From Brevipalpus yothersi (Eukaryota; Arthropoda; Arachnida; Trombidiformes; Tenuipalpidae), in the NCBI GenBank assembly GCA_003956705.1, contig QZCP01000377.1:27885-42923 (forward strand): a stretch of DNA of 15,039 nt, read 5' to 3'. The notes under the pieces are model-generated. The model saw nothing but the letters and a program-made list of their open reading frames with translations. It ran no database searches and was not told the origin of the DNA. Each line of letters opens with the position of its first letter. Positions within the stretch are counted from its first letter, which is position 1. The position numbers and the translations under genes are program-made. Shown piece after piece: positions 7,407 to 15,039 of the stretch.

Positions 7407-7655
7407 TTCTGGATACTGCCTTTCTGTTCACATGTAGAATGATAACCGATTTTATGTAGAATAATTTCTCTCTCTCTAACCCCGCTCATTAGCTACCGGG
7501 CAACCGGGAGTTCTTTAGAGACAGGAGAACGCTTTTCTGTAAGTAAGGTCCACTCTTTGGAACTCGCTATCGAGCACCACTTTTAACTATCTCTCACCTA
7601 ATTGTATACTCCTTTTCACTGATTCTTAATCATTATAAAAAGCGACCAGTTCACT
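7407..7655 (+). other. Element 3' UTR
   Basis: About 250 bases after the last stop. It contains ATGTAGAAT twice (7432-7440 and 7454-7462), a 12-base CT run near 7467-7478, the near-direct repeat ACCGGGCAACCGGG around 7494-7508, and GTTCT...AGAAC that could close a small hairpin. The 3' edge is AT-rich (TTATAAAAAGCG) with no poly(A) tail and no AATAAA. Reverse transcription of non-LTR elements starts at the RNA 3' end, so recognition signals are expected here, but none can be assigned by eye. Confidence 0.55.
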
Positions 7656-7670
7656 AGTCCACCCACCAGC
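7656..7670 (+). repeat. Candidate target-site duplication, 3' copy
   Basis: AGTCCACCCACCAGC pairs with 2152-2166, with one T/C difference at the twelfth base. It lies directly after the element's 3' UTR, before microsatellite-rich flank resumes. The 11-base identical core makes chance possible but unlikely given the correct placement. Confidence 0.6.
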
Positions 7671-7824
7671 CGAATCGGATATCTTAATCATTGCTCATCT
7701 CTCTCTTGCTTTTACCTATCCAAAATGAAAAGAGGGAGAAAGAGAAAAATTTTCACTCTTTTTACCATCATTTTGTAACCTGGATGAAGTGAAAATCATC
7801 TGGCAAGTTGAAATGAAATTTTTC

Positions 7825-7828
<4 letters not shown>

Positions 7829-7861
<33 letters not shown>
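7829..7861. repeat. (CT)n microsatellite
   Basis: A perfect CT run of about 33 bases, followed by other pyrimidine-rich DNA. It appears about 160 bases outside the right edge of the retrotransposon. Confidence 0.98.
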
Positions 7862-7862
<1 letters not shown>

Positions 7863-8012
7863 CACTCAGCCTTCCTTCATCTTCATGATATCATTTTTTT
7901 CTCTCTCCCTCTCTCACTCATCTTGTAAATGTTACATCAGAGAACGAGAAAAGCTGAACGTAGAAAGAGAGAGAAGATACATCTGAATTACATTTTTTCT
8001 GTCCATTCACAG

Positions 8013-8066
8013 CCTCCAGGGCAACATGCAGAGCCCACTCATCCATTCAACTTCTATTCTATGTGA
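8013..8066 (+). other. Candidate terminal exon fragment
   Basis: A pyrimidine-rich stretch ending in CATTCACAG (AG at 8011-8012) resembles a 3' splice site. The frame after it reads PPGQHAEPTHPFNFYSM and then TGA at 8064-8066. The mixed Pro/His/Phe composition is unlike the repeat-derived frames nearby. No upstream exon or donor is evident and I recognise no family, so this is only a candidate. The other two frames are also open for 30 codons or so. Confidence 0.18.
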
Positions 8067-8419
8067 TTGCATACAATTCCCGTTACATGTCGGCCCCATA
8101 GACAAGGGTGTCAGTTGTTGAATATAGCGAAAAAAAGAAGAGAGTATTTTGCTGTTAGATGCTTCCAGATCACATCAGATCATCCTTTGGCTTACCTTTC
8201 GTTTCCCGATTGCTGTTTCACTTCTCTCTCTCTCCCTCTTCTCTTCCAATCTGAAAGTAACCCTTTGGGCCGATATCAACCTCTAGATCAGAATGTCCTC
8301 TCAATTATCGTCAAAAAAAAGTTAAAGGATAATGAGATTTTTGTTAATTGAGCTTCCTTAATGGATGCACATAAGAAGATGTAGATTCTGATGATGATGC
8401 AGGGAGAAAGATGATGTTG

Positions 8420-8441
8420 GCTCTCTCTCTCTCTCTCTCTC
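8420..8441. repeat. (CT)n microsatellite
   Basis: A CT run of about 22 bases. Confidence 0.95.
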
Positions 8442-8804
8442 GCTTTTCACCCCCTCTTCGGCCTGATAAACAAACGCATGATGTCCCGAGGGCTAAGTCC
8501 TCTCGTTCACCCTCTCTTGATGAGAGGAGGAAAAAACATTCAAATGAAGGGTTAAGAGATAAGGACAAATAGATGAGGAGAGAGACTAGTAGTAATTCTG
8601 GTGGTGTAAGATGAGTCAAGAGAGTGAAAGAGAGAGAGAGAGATGATAGAAAGATGAGAGAAAGAAGAAAAATAAGAGAGAAAAATAAAAATAAGCCATC
8701 ATCCTTGGTCGTGAGTATTACATGACTTTATGCTCATATTCTTGTTGAGTCTCGCTTCTCAATCTTACATTTCATATTCTTATTCTTATTCTTCTTCCGG
8801 GATC

Positions 8805-8808
<4 letters not shown>

Positions 8809-8839
<31 letters not shown>
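8809..8839. repeat. (GA)n microsatellite
   Basis: A GA run of about 31 bases following a TATTCTTATTCTT-type pyrimidine stretch, an abrupt purine/pyrimidine strand switch. Confidence 0.97.
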
Positions 8840-8841
<2 letters not shown>

Positions 8842-9396
8842 ACAAATTCGAAAAGATCTAAGAAACATTCAAGCGAAAGAATGATGAATAAAAAGAAAGA
8901 ATTTCAAATGGATTCAAGGCTTTGATATGTAGTGTATGTGTGTGTGTATTGAGTAGAAAGATGAACACATACACAAAATTTGGGTGAACATTATTGAAAA
9001 TGCGTGAGATCATGAACGCTCATTGATAGCTCGTGATGGAAAGATTGGTGAATCTTCAATTCAGGGGAACAAGAAAAAAGAGAAAATTTTCTCCAACATC
9101 ACATACATGTACATGTACGTAACGTATATACTGGATATGAATGCGGATAAAAATTTGATTGCTTTGAACCAATCTTTTTTCTTTCCATCTTTTTTTTCTC
9201 TCTCTCTCTCATCTTATCCTGTTATCGTTCAAGCTACATGGTAACATGAGATCCCCAGTAAAAATATATATATATGTGATTCCATGGATTCATTCGATTT
9301 CGATAGTGAAGAATTCTCTTTCTATTTTTCATGGGCTCAGCTTCTCTCTCTCTCTCAGAGGTGATCCATCGATTTTGAGTTCCGATAAGGTGCACC

Positions 9397-9416
9397 ATGG
9401 ATGGATGGATGGATGG
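9397..9416. repeat. (ATGG)n tetranucleotide repeat
   Basis: About five copies of ATGG. A shorter run of the same unit occurs near 13830-13845. Confidence 0.93.
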
Positions 9417-9472
9417 CCAAAGTTTAGCGTTCAAAAATTGGTGGCCCTTCTTCTTTTATCGACAGATAGAAA

Positions 9473-9491
9473 GATATATATATATATATAT
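9473..9491. repeat. (TA)n microsatellite
   Basis: An AT/TA run of about 19 bases; it can melt easily or form a cruciform. Confidence 0.93.
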
Positions 9492-10186
9492 TCCCATAGC
9501 CTATCCCCTCTGGTAAATTGTGGCCTGGAAAACATGTTCCCAAACATGATGCTTCCACCACCAAATCAACTTGGTAGATAGATTGAGAGAGAGAGAGAAA
9601 GAATCAGAATTCTTTTCATGTTCATCGACAGAAATGAAAGAAAAAGAGAGGAGAATTTTAGATCAAGAATGGTAGATAATGAAATGAACGAAGAAAGAGA
9701 GAGAGGATAGATGGATTGACTATATCTCATGAGTCTTCCATGTGTATGTGTGTATAGTTCAGACATTCTGGAGGCCATGAACATTACTCATTTCGATATC
9801 TGGAGTAGGTAATCAAATGGTATGGTAGCATCAGCAGCAAGAGGAAATGAGTGAGTCAAAAGACAGTGATCAGACGATTAATCTTGTTCAATTTGCTATG
9901 TAACGACTACAGTAGTAGTACTAGTGAGTTGGTGGATCTGATTTTCCGAGTTTTCAAGCCTCCAATACAAGCCCATCATAGGCAGCTCTCTCTCTCTCTC
10001 TCTCTTTCTCCTCATCTTGCCGATCCTCAGGATGCTGCCGATGCTACATGGTATACAGCATGTTCATTAGGCATGTTATCCAATGGAAAGTGATAGAAGA
10101 GGAACTGATGAACGAATTGTAACGAAACGAATTATATGATCAGGAGAGCGAAGCGAAAAAGTAGAGCAAGTGATGAAAGAGAGGAA

Positions 10187-10204
10187 GAGAGAGAGAGAGA
10201 GAGA
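10187..10204. repeat. (GA)n microsatellite
   Basis: A GA run of about 18 bases followed closely by a short GT run. Confidence 0.93.
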
Positions 10205-10383
10205 ATGAGTGTGTGTGTATAATTTTGTTGTTTTCATGATTACAATGTTGATTATTGAGTGTGTGTATCACCATTTTGCCGACTAAGATGATGATCATGA
10301 TGATCTGATATTATTTGAATCTTCTTCCTTTCTCATGAATCCTTTTTTGCCATCCCATTGACGATGAGGTAAGATAATGCGAG

Positions 10384-10395
10384 TGGGAGAGAGAG

Positions 10396-10437
<42 letters not shown>
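10384..10437. repeat. Compound (GA)n-(GAAA)n-(GA)n repeat
   Basis: A GA run passes into about nine GAAA units and back to GA, all purine on the + strand. It looks like a GA array in which AA interruptions expanded into a tetranucleotide repeat. Confidence 0.96.
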
Positions 10438-10724
10438 TAAAAGGGCGCTCAACAACAGCATCATGAGATGATCAAATGATGTTCTGCCCTAATGTATGCA
10501 AAAGAGTAAGAATCGTTTGGAATAGAAAAAGAAGGCTAAACAATGCAAATCTTAAACATTGGCTGGGAGGAAGGGAGAGAAAGAGTATGATTAAAAACAT
10601 CAAGAAGCATCATCTTGTGTGTGTAGCTGGATGATGAATACTCTTCTACTTCTTTTTCTTCTCCTACCTTCACATCACTTATTTTCTCTCTCTCTCTCTC
10701 TCTTTCTCTTTCTTTCATCCACAG

Positions 10725-10782
10725 GATGTTTCACTCTTCGCTTTTCCGGCTGCTTCTTGTGATGTTTCCATGGGATGCTGAG
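10725..10782 (+). other. Candidate short exon
   Basis: A strong acceptor-like sequence (CT run, then TTTCATCCACAG ending at 10724) precedes 58 bases that end in GAG before GTGATA. One frame reads MFHSSLFRLLLVMFPWDAE across it. Its length is not a multiple of three, the donor is ordinary at best, and CT microsatellites are common here, so acceptor-like sites will arise by chance. Confidence 0.15.
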
Positions 10783-11595
10783 GTGATACGCTTGGATAAG
10801 AATAGGTTTGTCAGTGGATGAACATTCCAAGTGGATGGGAGAGACACACACGAGAAGAGACTGATGGAAAAAGTGAACAAGAAGAGAAAAAACGATTCCA
10901 TCATCGATGAAGAGAGAGAGAGAGACTTAAAGATGCGGCTCAATCACTGACATCTCTAATCAAGATTGAATCTAAATGAGTAACTTTTACTCACCAAAAA
11001 TCTTCTTGATGTGAGCTTTCTTTCTCTTTCTTTCTCTTTTCCTCATCTATCCATCTATCCAGCCCACTCATTTCAAGGATGCTGCTTAGCTATTCTTTTT
11101 TATTTCTTTTCCTTTTTCTAATCTGGTTACGTTTATTCTTACTCTTTTTGCTCTCTTACTCTTATTCTTTTTCCTCTCTCTCCATCTTCCAGCCAAATGC
11201 TTTCCGAAGATCACTTTTTGATTTTCAGCATTTTTGCAATAACTTTATTCACCTATCTCACATTCATTTCCACCAGAATGCTCAATCTCTTTCCCTTGAT
11301 CACCATGAATATCAATTAAAAGACCACGAAATGGAGAGTGAAAATTCGATGGGTAGAGCTGTTGATGAGCAGGCGATACTGAAGCCTCTTATGCGTTTTT
11401 TTTCTTCTTCTTCCTCCTCTCTTGTATGCTGATGATGATACTGATGTGGATGTAAATTCTCTCGAGATGAGAGAGAGTGAAAAAAAGGAGAGCAAGTGAA
11501 GCGCAAGTTTAAGCCACGAGCGATACATATAAGTGAGTAAGTGAAGATCATTTGAAGAAAAAAAACTTGCCTTCTTACCAAAATATATATCAAGT

Positions 11596-11598
<3 letters not shown>

Positions 11599-11642
<44 letters not shown>
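11599..11642. repeat. (GA)n microsatellite, about 44 bases
   Basis: A near-perfect GA run. Minus-strand frames across it encode Ser-Leu repeats and are not genes. Confidence 0.98.
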
Positions 11643-11645
<3 letters not shown>

Positions 11646-11793
11646 AGATGATGAAAACTCAAAAATGAGAGATCAACATGAGATTATCAATCTTTACAAA
11701 GTATTTACATTCTATTTAAGAAGGCATAGCAATTTAGGGATTCACTTTGATTTTCTCTCTCTCTCTCTCTTTCATCATGAACTATTTTTCCAG

Positions 11794-11838
11794 TTCCCCA
11801 AGATGATACGCGCCAACTACATTCCACAGTATGCTCAG
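11794..11838 (+). other. Candidate 45-base internal exon
   Basis: A CT run, then TATTTTTCCAG (AG at 11792-11793) precede 45 bases that end at CAG before the donor-like GTAACT at 11839. The block is an exact multiple of three and reads FPKMIRANYIPQYAQ, a non-repetitive peptide with no stop. It is the best exon candidate in the flanks, but I recognise no family and neighbouring exons are not evident. Confidence 0.25.
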
Positions 11839-12810
11839 GTAACTATTCCATGGGAGCCTAGATCACTTATACATACATACGATGATGATCGATAAAGCAG
11901 AAAAATCGATTAGCCATTTAAACAGTCCAATCTGATTACAAGAGAGTGAGAGAGAGAAAAAGAAGGATGCAGACAGAAGATGAGGAGGAAGATCTAATGC
12001 CTTGGGGTTGATGGAAAGAGAGAGAGAAAGAGGCTATGTGATGTTAATAACAATCGATGAACTTGGAGTTCATCTGCATAGCATTCTCTATCCATCTTAT
12101 TCTCTCTTAGGCATACATCCTCCATCTTAGACCCGACTAACGCCTAATGTATTTGACTTTTGACTTGTCTGACCGAAAGATTATCTCTCCCTCTAATGGA
12201 AGAAGAATCGCTAACACACAATTGTTGTCCTAGCTTGGAGGGTAAAATTTTCCTTAATGTCGGCCCGGATTCAACGGATTAACATGCACACACACATGTA
12301 CCCGGCTAATGTAATGTAGTGTGTTCCCTCTTAAAATATTTACGAATCTTGGACATCACAGGAAGCTGTGAGGAAATGCATTTCGGCGGCATCGGCCTAC
12401 ATCAGCATCCAGAGGAAAAGAGAGAGTAATTATCCTTTACCATACAATTCTTATGGATTGTCAAGGTTGATGGTACATATATTTTTCCGAGTGAAAGTGC
12501 TTGCCGATATTTGGGCTTACCTAAAGCCCGGTAGCTTTGAACCCCACTATTAAGCATTCAGTACCCACAAGGATCTTGGCCAATATTTTAGGGCCATTAT
12601 TGAGTAAGTTCGGCATAAGGGAGAGAGAGAGCACTTGCTCTTCATCTTTTTTTTCGGCTAGCCGGCCATGGCTCCACCGGCCTGAGGCATCCTGATCGAA
12701 CAACTTTGCCCGTAATCCGGTCCACAATCTTCTTGACGATCAAGTCTCTCTCTCTCTCTTCCTTTGATGCTGATTGCTCTTTTCATTTGACCAAAAGAAT
12801 TTCGGATAAA

Positions 12811-12829
12811 AGAGAGAGAGAGAGAGAGA
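12811..12829. repeat. (GA)n microsatellite
   Basis: A GA run of about 19 bases that passes into GAAA-like units. Confidence 0.92.
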
Positions 12830-12946
12830 AAGAGAAAGAAGGTCCTCTTCTCCTTGCTTGATGCTCTCATCGCTTCTGTAACCGGCTTTCTTCTCTTTCA
12901 GTAAAGTATAATCAAGGGTCCACTTTTTTGTATCACCTTTTGAATT

Positions 12947-12950
<4 letters not shown>

Positions 12951-12999
<49 letters not shown>
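12951..12999. repeat. (CT)n microsatellite, about 49 bases
   Basis: A perfect CT run. It follows the opposite-strand GA run at 12811-12829 by only 120 bases. Confidence 0.98.
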
Positions 13000-13002
<3 letters not shown>

Positions 13003-14469
13003 GAGGAACTCACTCGAGGATCTTGATGAGAGGAAGAAAATTAGATTTTCATGACTCTTGATTTCAATTTGCTACAATTATCCGATATTTTGGCCAGAAA
13101 AAAAAGTTGTAAGAGAGAGAGAGGAATAAAAAGAGGATGCACTTCACTTCAACATTCATGTCCACCATGTGTATATCATCAAAAATCTTTCTTCCTTTTC
13201 ATTCATCAACTTATGTGATCATCATCTCTCTCTCTCGATTCGATGGTCAACGGATCTGATGCACATGTATACCTTGCTTGCTTGCGTGTGTATGCGTATG
13301 TGTTTGTATGTAATGGTCAAAGAAAAAGTGGCCTGAAAAAAAGATTGGCGCTGTGTATGTGTATGTGTGAGAGAAAAGAGAGAGAGAATGTAAGTTGTGT
13401 GTTAAAGTGAAACCGTGTGAATCCGAGCTCAAATCACATACACATACACATATACAGCGGAATTGAATCACATGAACGTATAAGTACATGTAACGACAAT
13501 TATTCATCTGATACAAAGTGAACAACTTTCACTTTCTTCCTCTCTTTTCTCGCTCTTTTTCTATTCCATCGACATTTTTTCCCATCGTTTTTGCCTCTTC
13601 TTCTCCTTCTTTTATTCATTCCTTTTTTCCACTTTTCAAACACCATATACACATATGCATATGCTCATGTAAACGCAGTCTATAAAAATTGACTTTGCAC
13701 TTGTTACTCGTTGTGAAAGAGAAGAGAAAGAATCTTCAACTTTTGGCCTTTTTTTCATTCATCATCAATAATATTATTTTCGTAGACAGAGGCAATGATA
13801 GCAGTAGTTGCAGCATCTTTGATGGCCACAATGGATGGATGGATGAGAAAGAGAGGAAAAGAGGAAGAGAGGAAGAGAGAGAAAATATTGAAGCAATAAT
13901 GTAAAGATGCAAGAAGCATCACTCTTAAACATATAAGTTTGGGGTAAGATCCGTTAAAAGGGAAAGAGATGGAGAAAAGTAAACTGTGAAGAGGGCCAAA
14001 AATGACATAGATTGGTGAGAAAGTTACTGACATGATGATATTTGACATTCTTCCTCTCTTCGCTCTCTTTCTCACTCTCTCTTTCCTCTTCTCTTTCTTT
14101 CCCTCTGCCAAATCAAATTAACGGCTACTTATGAATGAAACAAGATGGATACACATACACATAAACACATAGCAATGGCAGTGAGATGAATGATTGAAAG
14201 TAGAAATTTTCTTCTTCTATCATTTTTGATGTTTTGTAACAGTTTTCACTTTCTCATCTTCCTTTCTCTCTCTCTATCTCTCTCTTCTTACAAACCGATA
14301 GAATGTTTTTACCTTTACTTTCTCTTTATCTTCTTTCATTCATAAAATTAAATAGCAAAATACACTCACAACACAAACACACCCGAATTTCTTTGGTTTC
14401 CATTTTATTTTATTTTCTATCTTTATACATTTATACTATCTATCGTATATTCTTTATACCGATCCCAAA

Positions 14470-14471
<2 letters not shown>

Positions 14472-14533
<62 letters not shown>
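14472..14533. repeat. (CT)n microsatellite, about 62 bases
   Basis: A long perfect CT run that continues, after a few TTT interruptions, to about 14550. Confidence 0.98.
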
Positions 14534-14541
<8 letters not shown>

Positions 14542-15025
14542 TTCTCTCTCTTCGAACCAAAAAAGAGAAGATCTGAAGGATGTTTTCGTTTTGAATCCTC
14601 TCCTTTTTCTTTCTTTTCCATCTTCCTTCACAAACACACAGCATCCGTACACACACATATACACACCACTCCTAAACACTAAAACTGCTCAACTTTTCAT
14701 TCATCTCTTTCTTTCTCTCTCTCTCTCTCTCCATCAGAATCATCCACATCAGCCTTTCACTTATCATCATTTTCAGGCGCTTTGTTCTCATTTTTATTTT
14801 CTGCCTCATTTGCCTTTCTTCCCTTCACTTTCTCTCTCTCTCAAACACACACACACATATACTCAAATATTTGGCCTTGTTCTACCATTTTCCACCCACC
14901 GCCACCCTCCTTCTCTCTCTCTCTCTCTCATCTTTAGATACCTCTTGTTTTGGCCATATTTTCACCATACATGTATACATCGTTCTGTACGTTAGTCTAA
15001 TGATTTTCATCATCATTTGACAGCA

Positions 15026-15039
15026 TCTCTCTCTCTCTC
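15026..15039. repeat. (CT)n run at window edge
   Basis: A CT run that reaches the last base of the window, so its full length is unknown. Confidence 0.9.

Larger units (their letters stand above)
2167..7655 (+). mobile_element. Non-LTR retrotransposon (R1-like), pol-first, three ORFs
   Basis: An apparently complete element of about 5.5 kb. It has a 5' UTR, an endonuclease/reverse transcriptase ORF, two downstream ORFs that overlap each other, and a 3' UTR, all between candidate target-site duplications. Identification as non-LTR rests on the single long protein with an APE-type endonuclease before a reverse transcriptase of the GxxQG...FADD type, no protease or integrase, and no long terminal repeats. 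R1-like placement is inferred from domain order, the SWIDI and SSDH endonuclease motifs, the C-terminal Cys cluster and the lack of a visible RNase H. No conventional ORF1 lies upstream of pol. No frameshift or stop breaks any of the three frames, so the copy may be young. GA/CT microsatellites, dense on both sides, are nearly absent inside; the only clear one is about 12 bases in the 3' UTR. There is no poly(A) tail at the 3' edge. Confidence 0.9.
7671..10380. other. Microsatellite-rich non-coding flank, right part 1
   Basis: No gene is identified. The stretch alternates CT-rich and GA-rich runs (7829-7861, 8420-8441, 8629-8642, 8809-8839, 10187-10204), with a TA run at 9473-9491 and an ATGG repeat at 9397-9416. 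Open frames of 65-111 codons here are dominated by Ser-Leu or Arg-Glu repeats. One splice-acceptor-like site with a short terminal-exon-like frame is listed at 8013-8066. Confidence 0.6.
10438..12950. other. Microsatellite-rich non-coding flank, right part 2
   Basis: No gene is identified with confidence. CT/GA runs lie at 10684-10702, 11599-11642, 11755-11771 and 12811-12829. Two splice-site-bounded stretches (10725-10782 and 11794-11838) resemble short + strand exons preceded by polypyrimidine tracts. Region 12240-12740 is less repetitive, with higher GC around 12650-12720. It may hold diverged coding or transposon sequence that I cannot identify. Confidence 0.5.
13000..15039. other. Pyrimidine-rich non-coding flank, right part 3
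   Basis: No gene is identified. Positions 13800-14000 are purine-rich on the + strand, while 13520-13680 and 14040-15039 are strongly pyrimidine-rich with many short CT runs (14716-14732, about 14912-14929, 15026-15039). The long + strand frame at 14303-14995 is made of Ser/Leu/His/Phe from these tracts and is not a credible protein. Short GTGTAT/CATACA repeats occur near 13280-13460. Confidence 0.6.

Noticed and set aside
2167..7655. LTR retrotransposon or endogenous retrovirus
   Set aside because: There are no long terminal repeats, protease or integrase; the endonuclease is APE-type and lies before the reverse transcriptase.
14303..14995. 230-codon + strand open frame
   Set aside because: It consists of Ser-Leu repeats from CT microsatellites plus pyrimidine-derived residues; CT runs contain no stop codons, so length means little.
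1..15039. tRNA, rRNA or CRISPR array
   Set aside because: No B-box-like or cloverleaf sequence, no rRNA-like block, and no repeat-spacer pattern was seen; the repeats are simple microsatellites.

Overview
The window looks like AT-rich nuclear DNA from an animal. Its flanks are packed with (GA)n/(CT)n microsatellites and short GT, TA, ATGG and GAAA repeats, and nothing suggests bacterial operons. One intact non-LTR retrotransposon sits in the middle (about 2167-7655). Its endonuclease/reverse transcriptase looks R1-like. R1-type elements are best known from arthropods, so an arthropod such as a mite or crustacean is a reasonable guess, but the sequence does not prove it.

Layout. Positions 1-2151 are non-coding and microsatellite-rich. 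Positions 2152-2166 hold a candidate target-site duplication (TSD), and 2167-2428 a 5' UTR with a start-stop AUG and a phased AATTAG repeat. Positions 2429-6034 encode a 1201-residue APE-type endonuclease plus reverse transcriptase (pol). Two further long reading frames follow in two different phases. One is a 463-residue Arg/Ser-rich protein with a lysine-rich tail (6015-7406). Nested entirely inside it is a 362-residue acidic protein with a tandem zinc-finger motif (6136-7224). Positions 7407-7655 are a 3' UTR and 7656-7670 the second TSD copy (14 of 15 bases match). From 7671 to 15039 the sequence returns to microsatellite-rich DNA with a few possible short exons but no gene I can name.

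How the element may work. Pol carries the target-nicking and reverse-transcribing activities. The usual upstream gag-like ORF1 is absent, and the space before pol is only about 260 bases. The RNA-binding or nuclear-import role normally played by ORF1 could instead be served by the two downstream proteins. Their start codons suggest a translation scheme. The Arg/Ser-rich frame starts 20 bases upstream of the end of the pol stop, in a weak context. The next AUG downstream in any frame is the zinc-finger start, with A at -3. This fits termination-reinitiation followed by leaky scanning. A pol-first element with about 1.1 kb of nested double coding is the most unusual thing here. I do not recognise a described family with this plan, but I could not search.
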